Source of the DNA: Caryophanales bacterium
GTDB taxonomy: Bacteria; Bacillota; Bacilli; Paenibacillales; CANHCR01
Length of the DNA: 59,331 bases
Assembly: GCA_947459205.1 (NCBI GenBank)
Contig: CANHCR010000012.1
Span: 1 to 59,331, forward strand
Direction: 5' to 3'
Within the stretch, counting starts at the first letter, position 1. Every line of letters starts with the position of its first letter. The translations under genes and the position numbers were made by a program. Below the pieces are notes generated by a model, which was not told the DNA's origin, ran no database searches, and worked only from the letters and a program-made list of their open reading frames with translations. Below, piece after piece: positions 50,089 to 59,221 of the stretch.

Positions 50089-52640
50089 GACATATCCACC
50101 TCTTCATCATAAGGTAACATCGACGCCCAAGTGTGGTTGTTTCTGACCAGTTTTGTCTTGTCAACCGCACCATAAAGATTATTAATAATCCACAAACGTT
50201 GCTTACACCTAGTAAGAGCAACATAAAGCAGCCTAGCTTCTTCTTCCAACGTTTCTTTCTTATCATCATTATTCAAGTCTTCATAGAAATAATTGTTGAT
50301 TTTTGAATTCTTTTTTACCTGCCAACCTGCAATCAATTGACCCTCACGTTTACCGACGATAATCCGATTAAACTCCGGTAAATGATCTCGTGCTGTAAAT
50401 GGCAAAATAACCGTGTGAAATTCCAGTCCTTTCGCTCTGTGCACGGTTGTAATTTTAATCGGCTTATACTGTGATGATTTAGAAACGTCCTCCACCGGTT
50501 TCACATCTTCCTCGCGGTTGGTAGCTTGCTGCAATATCAACCATTGATGAAGCCCGTAAAGAGTGAGAAAATCGGAACTGAATTTTTGATGGATGAGTTC
50601 GAACAATTGATTCAAATCTGTATGATACTGACGTTTTTGTCGATCAGCCTCAATGGTGATTTGAAGTTCTCTCTCTGCTTGATTTAATTTAAGCCTCCAA
50701 GTCTTAATCAATTGATTCTTCACTTCGATTTCATATCGATCGAGATAATCAGAATTTAACATGATTTTTCTTAGTACAGATAACAAAGGCTCTTTTCGCA
50801 ACAATATCAAGCATTCATCCCACTGCGTAAAAGGCAAGCATTCCGGTGTATTGAGAAAGTCCATGATTTGTTTAGAATCGCCATCAAATACAGCTAATCT
50901 TGACCAATGAATTCGCACTTTGGAATACGACGTATTCAGTAAATTTAAACGGGCACGAGCATCACCAGGATACAGTAACGCTTCGACAAGTGCTGCAAAT
51001 TCCTTTACTGCCTGAGACAAAAAAAACGTCCCATTTAAATGAAGCTCTGTGAAAATACCTTTCTCTTCACACCAATTCTGTAACCTCTTCGCTTGGTTGT
51101 TCGTGCGCACAATACAAGTCACGAAATGAGAACCATGATCTTTTTCATCATTTAAATTTGGTAAAGATTTCTGCGCTGATTCGATCCACCTTAGCGTGCG
51201 CTTCTTCACTTCGTCACTAAATTGATTTTTTTCTTCACAAACGCTGACCTTAAACGAAAAGTCGTTCTGTAGCATCCCAACCAGTTTGTCATCTTCCTTG
51301 TATTTTAAGAGATCTAACCCTCCAAGATGACTGAATGGAAAATCAAGTTCATCCAAAACGCTTGTACACGTTCGATAGTTTCTTACTAATGTTAGATGAT
51401 GAATTTCTTCTTTTATGTTATCGAACTCATACTCGAGTTGCTCAAAAGCTGTATCTGTAGCTCCCCTAAAACGATAGATACTTTGTTTAATGTCACCTAC
51501 TACGAAAACACGCGTATAGAGTTGTCTAACAATTTTAGCCACCATTCGAATTTGCGCATTGTCTGTATCTTGAAATTCATCCACAAATAAATATTTGATC
51601 GGTAACGTCAATTGTCTAAGTGATTCTATACGATCCATTTGACGTGGAATGTCATTCAACGAGACTCCATTAAGCCGGATTTTGAGATCTTGTATTTCTT
51701 TTTCGATTTGAGAAAAGATTTTTTTTAAAATGTTTTGTAGGGGCTGAAAATCTTTGTTTGCATCTCCAAAATTAATTCGCTCTATTTCTTCTTGACGATA
51801 GCTCTTCTTCTCCAATTCATCCCAAAAGTTTTCAATGATTTTCACGAGTTCATATAACTTAATCGATGAGAAACGTTGCTGCAAAGTCCGTCTATCTTCA
51901 GGATCAAGCAGATTTTCATCTAGATAGCGATAAATAATCTTCTTTTTTTCCATCTTAAACGTTTTGATTTGCACGTTATTACCAAAACCCACTTGGCTGC
52001 CTGCTTCTTGCAAAATCATTTTTGCAAACGCGTGAATCGTTTTTATACTCATAAACGGAAGTTGCTCAATAAAGTGCAAATATTTAGGCTTTCGAGTCGC
52101 CGTAAAACGAAGTTGAAATTGCTCGCGTAATTTTTTTTGCATTTGGTGAGCAGCTTCTCTTGTGAATGTAATCATACTGATATTTTCTAGATTCAAATTT
52201 GGTGTCGTATGTAACAAATACATGATGCGCTGAATCATCACCGTCGTCTTCCCCGTGCCAGCGCCTGCTTTAATCATCAAATGACTCTCTGGAGAGGCAT
52301 GTTCAATACGATACTGTTCGCCATTGAAGCTAGGAACAAGTTTTATGAAATCCTCTATAAACCGATCACATCTGTGTCCGTCAATTAACTGAACACCAAT
52401 AAATCTGCTTATGTCTCCTTCAGCGATATAAACTTGCAATAGATAACAATCATAGAATGCTTTCAACTCACCTTTTCGATCTGACAATACAGAATGTCCC
52501 GCATCCAAAATAAAGATTTGCTTGATGCCGTTGTTTAGATTCTCACGAATCTTTTCGAGTTCTTTATCAGTGATTAAATTCGAACGTGTGACGGTCAACA
52601 GGGAATACAACGCAGAATTTGCATTTTGATATTCAACCAA
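50085..52640 (-). CDS. AddA/UvrD-like helicase without nuclease domain
   Basis: An 851-residue protein with a TTG start; the upstream site AGAGG is modest. The N-terminal 115 residues are an unassigned domain. Walker A GAGTGKT is at 126-132, motif Ia ITFTREAAHQM, Walker B LFVDEFQDTD, motif III VVGDIKQSIYRFRGA, motif V ITTVHRAKGLEFHTVILPF and motif VI RLLYVALTRCKQRLW. It ends shortly after the helicase core, so it lacks the C-terminal nuclease of AddA. It overlaps and precedes the AddB-like gene, the reverse of the usual addB-addA order. Predicted DNA translocase of an AddAB-like complex. Confidence 0.85.
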   Translation of the reverse strand: MVEYQNANSALYSLLTVTRSNLITDKELEKIRENLNNGIKQIFILDAGHSVLSDRKGELKAFYDCYLLQVYIAEGDISRFIGVQLIDGHRCDRFIEDFIKLVPSFNGEQYRIEHASPESHLMIKAGAGTGKTTVMIQRIMYLLHTTPNLNLENISMITFTREAAHQMQKKLREQFQLRFTATRKPKYLHFIEQLPFMSIKTIHAFAKMILQEAGSQVGFGNNVQIKTFKMEKKKIIYRYLDENLLDPEDRRTLQQRFSSIKLYELVKIIENFWDELEKKSYRQEEIERINFGDANKDFQPLQNILKKIFSQIEKEIQDLKIRLNGVSLNDIPRQMDRIESLRQLTLPIKYLFVDEFQDTDNAQIRMVAKIVRQLYTRVFVVGDIKQSIYRFRGATDTAFEQLEYEFDNIKEEIHHLTLVRNYRTCTSVLDELDFPFSHLGGLDLLKYKEDDKLVGMLQNDFSFKVSVCEEKNQFSDEVKKRTLRWIESAQKSLPNLNDEKDHGSHFVTCIVRTNNQAKRLQNWCEEKGIFTELHLNGTFFLSQAVKEFAALVEALLYPGDARARLNLLNTSYSKVRIHWSRLAVFDGDSKQIMDFLNTPECLPFTQWDECLILLRKEPLLSVLRKIMLNSDYLDRYEIEVKNQLIKTWRLKLNQAERELQITIEADRQKRQYHTDLNQLFELIHQKFSSDFLTLYGLHQWLILQQATNREEDVKPVEDVSKSSQYKPIKITTVHRAKGLEFHTVILPFTARDHLPEFNRIIVGKREGQLIAGWQVKKNSKINNYFYEDLNNDDKKETLEEEARLLYVALTRCKQRLWIINNLYGAVDKTKLVRNNHTWASMLPYDEEVDMS

Positions 52641-52701
52641 CTATATCAGGCCTCTCTGTAAATGATAGCGATTACATAAATAGATTCAAAGGTTTTAAAA
52701 C

Positions 52702-52707
52702 ATTATA
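52702..52707 (-). promoter_or_regulatory. Candidate -10 element for the AddA-like gene
   Basis: TATAAT on the minus strand, 62 bases upstream of the TTG start. A weak -35 (TTCCAA) lies 17 bases further upstream. The rest of the gap 52641-52854 is AT-rich. Confidence 0.4.
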
Positions 52708-52751
52708 AGCGAATCGATGATTTATTGGAACAAACAACGGCATTATTCGAC

Positions 52752-52800
52752 AAAAAGCCTTGATAGGTCTTTAAACACTTAAAAAAAATTTAGGGCTTTT
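52752..52800 (-). terminator. Possible terminator after the DUF3427-MutT operon
   Basis: AAAAGCC (52753-52759) pairs with GGCTTTT (52794-52800), with an A run on the left that becomes a U run on the minus strand, 55 bases past the stop at 52855. The loop is long, so this is tentative. Confidence 0.35.
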
Positions 52801-52854
52801 CGAAACAAATTTGTCCGTACTCCGCATTCTGAAACAAAATCGCTTTAAGGTATA

Positions 52855-53235
52855 TTATACCTTTAGCGCGTGAATCACGGCATTTTGCCGTAGCTTTTTC
52901 TTAAAATCTGCAAGTCGCAACTCCAACTTCGCACGCAGCTCGCTCTCCTCACTCGAACCAGGCGCCAACGCACGGAACCATTTCACCAACACCTTCTCCG
53001 TGTCGCCGCCATTTTTCGCATACCCGCGCGCATAGCGCTCCGTATTCATCTGCTTGTAACCGATGAATTTACTCGGTCCAAACAGATCTAAACCATCAAT
53101 ATAGTACCAGTGGGCAAATTGCGAAAGCTGCTCGACCAGTTCCGTTTCATTGTCGAGATCATCATTGAACTGCACGACATTGTCCCCGAGCTCTTGTAAA
53201 TTCCCGACTAACTCAAACTTTTTCATTTCCATCAT
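52855..53235 (-). CDS. 126-residue protein of unknown function, third gene of the DUF3427 helicase operon
   Basis: A cytoplasmic, charged, mostly helical protein. The most distinctive stretch is FGPSKFIGYKQMN near residues 51-63, followed by a helix-rich C-terminus (AKLELRLADFKKKL). No family recognised. GGGGTG precedes the ATG, and the gene lies 13 bases after the MutT gene, so it is co-transcribed with the PLD-helicase. It may be an accessory factor of that system. Confidence 0.6.
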   Translation of the reverse strand: MMEMKKFELVGNLQELGDNVVQFNDDLDNETELVEQLSQFAHWYYIDGLDLFGPSKFIGYKQMNTERYARGYAKNGGDTEKVLVKWFRALAPGSSEESELRAKLELRLADFKKKLRQNAVIHALKV

Positions 53236-53248
53236 TCATTCACCCCAT

Positions 53249-53647
53249 TCAACACCCACTCTGATGTAGCAACTCATCCACTGTCGGAACATCTGCCGGT
53301 GCCCATTCTAAATCTTTTAATGATTTGACATCCAACCACACTAACTCGTCATGATCGGTCGAAGAGAGTACTCCTGATGTCAGTACGGCACGATAAGTAA
53401 TCAGGTGAACGACTACGTTCGGATATTCATGGTAAATGTCCGCCACCAATTCTCCCACCTCTATTTCGACGCCCATTTCTTCCCTAATTTCACGGATAAG
53501 CGCTTGCTCATGGGACTCGTTTTCTTCAATTTTCCCTCCCGGGAACTCCCAATAACCACCTAGTGATAAATGGCCCGCTCTTTTGGCACAAAGAATTTGC
53601 CCGTTTTCATTTTGAATGACAGCGCCTACTACGTTTACGGTCTTCAT
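53249..53647 (-). CDS. MutT-type (deoxy)nucleoside triphosphate pyrophosphohydrolase
   Basis: A 132-residue Nudix protein. The full Nudix box spans residues 38-60 (G38...E44...REIREEMGV), preceded by GYWEFPGGK, the classical MutT-like signature. The short length and the strand order (NVVGAVIQNENGQILCAKR) match the dNTP-sanitising or CTP-hydrolysing MutT/NudG group. It sits 22 bases downstream of a PLD-SF2-DUF3427 helicase. In this setting it may change nucleotide pools or process a nucleotide signal rather than do housekeeping, but that is inference. Confidence 0.88.
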   Translation of the reverse strand: MKTVNVVGAVIQNENGQILCAKRAGHLSLGGYWEFPGGKIEENESHEQALIREIREEMGVEIEVGELVADIYHEYPNVVVHLITYRAVLTSGVLSSTDHDELVWLDVKSLKDLEWAPADVPTVDELLHQSGC

Positions 53648-53669
53648 ACATTCACATCCAATTCATGAA

Positions 53670-56600
53670 TTAAGTTATAAAATCAAAGTAAATTTCTTCG
53701 GGTAATGGTTTTTCTAACCGCCAAACCATATTCATTGGTTGATCGCCATCACTACGAACATATATAAGTTTCCCACAGTACATAAACGGCAACGTCTGAC
53801 TATACATTTCTTTAAATTTTCGCACAAACAGATGGATGGAAATACCTCTTTCAAGATGATTCACATAGTCTTGACCTCGTTTTGAACGGTGTGCATCTTG
53901 ATTCGCGCTTTGCCAATGAAATGTTTTTTGATCCATAAAATAATCGTTGTAATTCAACTGTTTCTCAACGTCAGAACCTTTTCTAAGGGTAACGAAGAAC
54001 AAATAATGGTTCCTTACTTTACTAATTCCCTCACGCCAAGAACCAAGTGGCGCTTCTGATTGAAATAAGTAGATTAGTTCATTTCGCGTATAATTTTGGT
54101 AATGAACAATTGGAATTTCACCTTCAAAAAACTTGCTTGGTCGATATGTTCTTCTAAACTCTTTTAAACCAAATTCCAATCTTTTCTTTAAGTAGTTAGA
54201 GAAAATAGTCTGCGTAAAATAGCTCAATATGCTTGAGTTGAAGTGAAATACATCCGATTGAATCGTTCCAAACGAGACACCCTTCACAGTTTGCTGCAAG
54301 TTTTTCATGGCTCGTAAAAAATAAGGAATCTGCTTTGTCTGATCAAGCTCGATACCAAACTGTTTGTGTAGCATTTCTAACGCTGTTGATAAACTTAATT
54401 TACCTGTTGCTAAACTTGATTGCAACACAATAAATTCATAAGGCCATTTGATTGGCAACATTTGCTCGAGACGTTGGATGACCGCCATCAACGATTGATC
54501 TGATACGATTTTTTCATCAAAAGTATTCAAATCATTCATTCGTTTCTTGGTCTCAACCCACGAACCATATTTTCGAATGAAATAATGTAAGCTAGGAGCT
54601 GAGGGAACGTAAAGAAAATCTTCAATCTCAGGTGATTTGCCTAATTCATTTTTAAACGAATCATACAAATTTTTCAGCATTTGATTGGCATCCATGCGAA
54701 TTTGATCAATCTTGTCCAAAATTCGTTGGCGTGCAATTTGCTCTAAATCAACATAACAACCGTCTGGTAAATGTATAAAATCATGCTGAACAACTGAACG
54801 AAGTAAGTCACGATCAAAAGCTTTTTGATTGGTTTGACCAGACAATGCAAGTGGTACTAAAAACGATTTATTGTAATTCCCGATAAAATCAAGGATCGTA
54901 ACAAACTCTTTATTTTCAGCTTTGCGCAATCCTCTTCCTAATTGTTGCAGAAAAATAGTTGCAGATTCTGTCGGACGGAGAAAAAGTAGTAAATTCAACT
55001 TCGGAATATCAACCCCTTCGTTGAAAATATTCACAGTGAATATGAACTCTAGTGAATCAGAATCAGATTCGAGTCTCTCAATGATTTCCCGTCTGTAATT
55101 AGGATCATCCTGACCAGTCAAACAAACTGATATAAAACCATTCTCATTGAAAGCCTTCGTCATAAATTGAGCATGCTCTATGCTTGCACAAAAGCCAAGA
55201 GCCTTTCGCTGTTTACCATCATGACCGAATTTCTCGATCATAGAAATTACATAATCAACACGTTCACCAGTGCTCAATGCACGAGATAATTGTTCAATGT
55301 TAAATTGACCATTCTCCATTTTAATTTGTTCGTAGTCAATCGTTTCATCACTCAAGCCAAAATAGTGAAAAGGACAAAGCAATTTTTCTTGCAGCGCTTG
55401 ATGCAAACGTATTTCATAAACAACGTTGTAATCACAAAGAGCAAGAACATCCCCGCCATCCATTCGTTCAGGTGTCGCTGTCAAACCAAGAAGGAATTTT
55501 GGTTGAAAGTGATCAATAATTTTTCGATAGGTTGCAGCTTCTGCATGGTGAAATTCATCAACAATAATATAATCAAAATAATTGGGTTGATATGAATTGA
55601 TTTCACGATGAAAAGTCTGCACTGTACTGAAAAGGTAAGGCCTGTCCGACTCTTTTACTTGTCCGGTTAATTTTCCGAATCGCCCCGGTTCTCCCATTAC
55701 ATGAATAAATGAATTCCTGGCATTCTCGAGTAATTCGTCACGATGGGCTAAAAATAACATACGCTTCGGATTAAACCGTGCCACATCGAAAGCTGAAAGG
55801 TACGTTTTTCCGGTTCCTGTTGCAGCAATTATTACACCTTTCATATTTCCATTTTTCCGAGTCTCAATCAGTGCCTCTAGGGCAATTTCCTGCATTTCGG
55901 TTGGTTTAATTTTCACGTCGATTGAAGTAGTTGTTACTGGTGTTTGTTTTATTCCATAAGGTGATTGTTCCTCTGAAAACTTTTGAACGGGCACAGATGG
56001 TTGAATTTTATGTGTCAATTGATTTTCATAGTGGTTAAGCCATTCTTCTGATGCCTCGATCGCGAGAGGATCCGTCCACAGACTCGAAAAATGTTCACAT
56101 GCTTTCAAATAAACTAACGAATGAGATGTGGCTGGAAGTTTTACATTCCACTCAATCCCTGTTTCGAGAGCAGAATGTGATAAATTCGATGAACCGATGA
56201 TTGTAGAATGAAGTCCAGAGTTTCGATGAAAAATGTAAGCTTTTGTGTGAAACGATATTTGTTCTGATTGAAACACCTTGATTTGGACACCCTCGATCGT
56301 CAACAACTTTCGAATTGCTTCTGGTTGAGTAATGTTTAAATACGTGGACGTTATTAAACGAATTACTTTTTTCTTTTTTACCAAATCAGTGAGTATTCGC
56401 ATAATCTTCTGAACACCAGAAATTCGCAGAAAGCTAACGATAATATCTACACCATCTGCTGTGAGCATTTCTTTCTTCAATGCATGAATCAAATTATTGG
56501 AATGCCCCTCTTGGTTCGTAACAAGATTGGGTTGTGTTAAATGAAAATCCGACGGTAGAATGGGGAGTATTTCGTTCTCAAACCAATACTGTACTTTCGA

Positions 56601-56855
56601 TACGGGAGATTGAATTTCAGATGTATTTTCGTTCAGCAATTGTTCGATTTTATTGTACATTTCAACAATTTTGTCATATTGTTCGTGTTGAGCGTAAAAT
56701 TGAAACTGATTATTAATTTGTTGAGCGATTTGTTGAGTAAAAACTTCTGGGAGTTCAGACGGTTTGATCGGTATAATTCGACTTTGTTCAGGATAGTGCT
56801 TATCACGGTGGTGCAATTCCTCAAAAAAACCAGAACGATTCTCATTGTTTGACAT
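53670..56855 (-). CDS. PLD nuclease-SF2 helicase-DUF3427 fusion protein
   Basis: A 1061-residue protein. Residues about 110-240 are a phospholipase-D-type nuclease domain with HTK (203-205) and GSSNLS (221-226). About 315-690 is a superfamily 2 helicase: Walker A ATGTGKT (345-351), DEFH box (433-436), and motif VI QQLGRGLRK. About 690-900 is helical, and about 905-1061 matches DUF3427 (GSWREGISKVRN, FHWQSANQDA, LFVRKFKE). This architecture is known from accessory and defence regions. GGAGGAG precedes the ATG and a TATAAT lies at 56900-56905 on the minus strand. It heads an operon with MutT and a 126-residue protein. Predicted to move along and cut DNA. Confidence 0.9.
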   Translation of the reverse strand: MSNNENRSGFFEELHHRDKHYPEQSRIIPIKPSELPEVFTQQIAQQINNQFQFYAQHEQYDKIVEMYNKIEQLLNENTSEIQSPVSKVQYWFENEILPILPSDFHLTQPNLVTNQEGHSNNLIHALKKEMLTADGVDIIVSFLRISGVQKIMRILTDLVKKKKVIRLITSTYLNITQPEAIRKLLTIEGVQIKVFQSEQISFHTKAYIFHRNSGLHSTIIGSSNLSHSALETGIEWNVKLPATSHSLVYLKACEHFSSLWTDPLAIEASEEWLNHYENQLTHKIQPSVPVQKFSEEQSPYGIKQTPVTTTSIDVKIKPTEMQEIALEALIETRKNGNMKGVIIAATGTGKTYLSAFDVARFNPKRMLFLAHRDELLENARNSFIHVMGEPGRFGKLTGQVKESDRPYLFSTVQTFHREINSYQPNYFDYIIVDEFHHAEAATYRKIIDHFQPKFLLGLTATPERMDGGDVLALCDYNVVYEIRLHQALQEKLLCPFHYFGLSDETIDYEQIKMENGQFNIEQLSRALSTGERVDYVISMIEKFGHDGKQRKALGFCASIEHAQFMTKAFNENGFISVCLTGQDDPNYRREIIERLESDSDSLEFIFTVNIFNEGVDIPKLNLLLFLRPTESATIFLQQLGRGLRKAENKEFVTILDFIGNYNKSFLVPLALSGQTNQKAFDRDLLRSVVQHDFIHLPDGCYVDLEQIARQRILDKIDQIRMDANQMLKNLYDSFKNELGKSPEIEDFLYVPSAPSLHYFIRKYGSWVETKKRMNDLNTFDEKIVSDQSLMAVIQRLEQMLPIKWPYEFIVLQSSLATGKLSLSTALEMLHKQFGIELDQTKQIPYFLRAMKNLQQTVKGVSFGTIQSDVFHFNSSILSYFTQTIFSNYLKKRLEFGLKEFRRTYRPSKFFEGEIPIVHYQNYTRNELIYLFQSEAPLGSWREGISKVRNHYLFFVTLRKGSDVEKQLNYNDYFMDQKTFHWQSANQDAHRSKRGQDYVNHLERGISIHLFVRKFKEMYSQTLPFMYCGKLIYVRSDGDQPMNMVWRLEKPLPEEIYFDFIT

Positions 56856-56947
56856 GGCTAAACTCCTCCAATACTTACTTTCTTGTTCACGATGTATCTA
56901 TTATACCTATTTTCGTTAATTATGTTGTGAATTGATAATTTTGCATA

Positions 56948-56981
56948 TAAAAAATCCCGCCGCTCAACTGCGACGAGATTT
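56948..56981 (-). terminator. Terminator of the rsmE-mtaB operon
   Basis: On the minus strand, AAATCTCGTCGC pairs with GCGGCGGGATTT (few mismatches) around AGTTGA and is followed by T residues, 41 bases past the mtaB stop. It marks the junction between the core genes and the island. Confidence 0.8.
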
Positions 56982-57021
56982 ACTAATATACTCTATTTAT
57001 TTACTGAAATCTATTCAACAA

Positions 57022-58356
57022 TCAACCAACCATAACCTTCTCCACAACCTCCACCAGCTCGCCGCGGCTCTCATTCACGCCCGCCTCGGTCACGCGTACC
57101 CGGCACACTTTGCCGATCAGCTCGCTCGCACCCTCAAACACCAGCGTGATGTAGTTGTCGCTATGGCCAGCGATTAGCCCTTGCCCCTCGCGCCCTTTGG
57201 CCTCGCGTTCCGGAATAACCTCCAGCACCGCGCCGACGAACTGCTGCGCATACTCAAGCTGAAACTTCTCCGACAAGTCGATCAGCTCGTGCACGCGAGC
57301 ATTTTTCACTTCCTCGTCCACCTGATCCTCATACTTCGCCGCCGGCGTGCCCGTCCGCTTCGAATACGGGAACACGTGCAACTCACTGAATCCAAGCTCG
57401 CGAATGTAATCAAAACCCGCCTGGTACAGCTCGTCCGTCTCGCCAGGGAAGCCGACAATCAAGTCCGTTGTGATCGCCACGTCCGGCATGATCTCGCGAA
57501 TTCGCCGAATCTTCTCAGCAAACTCCGCCGTCGTATACTTGCGCCGCATCCGCGCCAGCACGTTGTCCTCGCCCGCCTGCAATGGAATGTGCAAATGACG
57601 GCACATTTTATCCGAACGCTTCAGCACCGCCAGCACCTCTTCGTCAATCTGGCTCGCCTCAATCGAACTGATGCGCAGGCGCTTCAGTCCCTCGACCTGA
57701 TCCAAATCCTCGAGCAACCGCGCCAAGCTGTATCCTTCCAAGTCCTCGCCGTAACCGCCCGTATGAATCCCCGTCAGCACAATCTCCTGATAACCGGCCG
57801 CCACCAACTGCCGCGCCTGCTTCAGCACATTTTCCGGCTTCCGACTGCGGAGCAAACCGCGCGACCACGGGATGATGCAAAACGTACAGAAATTGTTGCA
57901 GCCCTCCTGAATCTTCAGAAACGCTCGCGTTCGGTCCGCAAAATCTGGCACATCCAACTCCTCAAACTCACGCGTTTTCATAATATTGCGCACCGCATTG
58001 ATCGGCTCGCGCGTCGCCTGAATCTGCTTCACCAGCGGCAGCAAATTCTCGCGGTCCTGCGTCCCGATTACCAGATCCACACCAGGGATGTCCATAATCT
58101 CCGCCGGCGACGTTTGCGCATAACAACCCGTCACCGCCACAATCGCATCCGGATTGCGCCGCACCGCCCGCCGAATAATCTGCCGGCTCTTCTTGTCGCC
58201 CGTATTCGTCACCGTACACGTATTGATCACATACACGTCCGCCGTCTGCTCAAAATCAAGCTGCTCATAGCCCTCATTTTTGAACAGTTGCCAAATCGCT
58301 TCTGTATCATAAAAATTCACTTTACAACCCAACGTATGAAACGCAACTGTCGGCAT
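57022..58356 (-). CDS. mtaB: tRNA t6A37 methylthiotransferase (MtaB)
   Basis: A 444-residue radical-SAM enzyme. The N-terminal MTTase domain has the three cluster cysteines in LGCKVN, NTCTVTN and VTGCYAQ. The radical-SAM motif is in CNNFCTFC (CxxxCxxC) followed by IIPWSRG. A C-terminal TRAM domain closes the protein (GHSDNYITLVFEG, CRVRVTEA). It converts t6A at position 37 of ANN-decoding tRNAs to ms2t6A. Full length for the family. The ATG comes one base after the rsmE stop codon (TGAAATG), so the two genes are coupled, in line with the conserved prmA-rsmE-mtaB order of Bacillales. Confidence 0.95.
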   Translation of the reverse strand: MPTVAFHTLGCKVNFYDTEAIWQLFKNEGYEQLDFEQTADVYVINTCTVTNTGDKKSRQIIRRAVRRNPDAIVAVTGCYAQTSPAEIMDIPGVDLVIGTQDRENLLPLVKQIQATREPINAVRNIMKTREFEELDVPDFADRTRAFLKIQEGCNNFCTFCIIPWSRGLLRSRKPENVLKQARQLVAAGYQEIVLTGIHTGGYGEDLEGYSLARLLEDLDQVEGLKRLRISSIEASQIDEEVLAVLKRSDKMCRHLHIPLQAGEDNVLARMRRKYTTAEFAEKIRRIREIMPDVAITTDLIVGFPGETDELYQAGFDYIRELGFSELHVFPYSKRTGTPAAKYEDQVDEEVKNARVHELIDLSEKFQLEYAQQFVGAVLEVIPEREAKGREGQGLIAGHSDNYITLVFEGASELIGKVCRVRVTEAGVNESRGELVEVVEKVMVG

Positions 58357-58357
58357 T

Positions 58358-59179
58358 TCACGTTCCTCCTAACTCATCACATTCATATAAAATACAGCTC
58401 AGCGCCACCAGCGCCGCCGTCTCCGTGCGTAAAATCCGCCGGCCGAGCGTAATCGCCCGCATCCCAGCCGCCTCCGCAGCCGCTGCTTCCTTTTCGGAAA
58501 AGCCACCCTCCGGCCCGACGACCACCAATACGCGCCGCAACCCGTGACCAGCAACAGCCGAGTCAGGATCCGCGACCTTGCCCCGCGCCTTATCCTGAGC
58601 CTGGTCCTGTGCCTCGCCCCGCGCCTCGCGCAGCGCCTGCTTCAGCGACACCGTATCCGCCTTCTCGTAGCAAAATAGCGCCGCATCCACCTCACCAGCC
58701 AGCACCAACACCTGCTGCCACGACCGCGGCAACTCCACCGCCGGCACCCGGCTACGGTGCGCCTGCTCCGCCGCTTCCTTGACAATCTTCTGCCAACGCT
58801 CGGCCCGCTTCGCTTCCTTCTTCGCATCATACTGCACAACCGTCCGCTCCGAGACGAACGGAATGAGGCGCGTCGCCCCCATCTCCGTGCACTTTTGCCA
58901 CACCATCTCGAGCTTATCGCCCTTCGGCAACGCCTGCGCGATCCACACCTCAACCTGAGGTTCACGATCCACCGCCAGCCACTCTAGCACCCGCAGCTCC
59001 ACATTTTCGCCGGCAAACGCAGCCACTTCCGTCAGCGCCTCACGCCCCGCACCGTCGCTGCAAACCACCTTTTCACCGACTCGCGCCCGCATCACGCGTT
59101 GCAAATGATGCGCATCCTGACCGCCGAGCACAATCGATTCACCTTGCCACTGCGCCAGCTCCACAAAATATCTTTGCAT
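58358..59179 (-). CDS. rsmE: 16S rRNA (uracil-1498-N3)-methyltransferase (RsmE)
   Basis: A 273-residue SPOUT methyltransferase. An N-terminal PUA-like domain (QDAHHLQRVMRARVGE) is followed by a trefoil-knot domain with the family motifs LPKGDKLEMVWQKCTEMG, SER, EQAHRSRVPA, VVGPEGGFSEKE and LGRRILRTETAAL. The last two build the SAM pocket. It has a local insert rich in Ala, Gln and Asp (about 190-210) not usual for the family, apparently a degenerate low-complexity expansion. It methylates U1498 of 16S rRNA. Coupled to mtaB downstream. Confidence 0.95.
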   Translation of the reverse strand: MQRYFVELAQWQGESIVLGGQDAHHLQRVMRARVGEKVVCSDGAGREALTEVAAFAGENVELRVLEWLAVDREPQVEVWIAQALPKGDKLEMVWQKCTEMGATRLIPFVSERTVVQYDAKKEAKRAERWQKIVKEAAEQAHRSRVPAVELPRSWQQVLVLAGEVDAALFCYEKADTVSLKQALREARGEAQDQAQDKARGKVADPDSAVAGHGLRRVLVVVGPEGGFSEKEAAAAEAAGMRAITLGRRILRTETAALVALSCILYECDELGGT

Positions 59180-59221
59180 GCCACTCTCACAACCTCTAAT
59201 ATATCATGTTTCGACACCATT

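Noticed and set aside
57181-58452. 423-codon plus-strand open frame opposite mtaB
   Set aside because: It is antisense to a certain gene, rich in Arg, His and Leu, and has no ribosome binding site; a shadow of GC-biased codon use.
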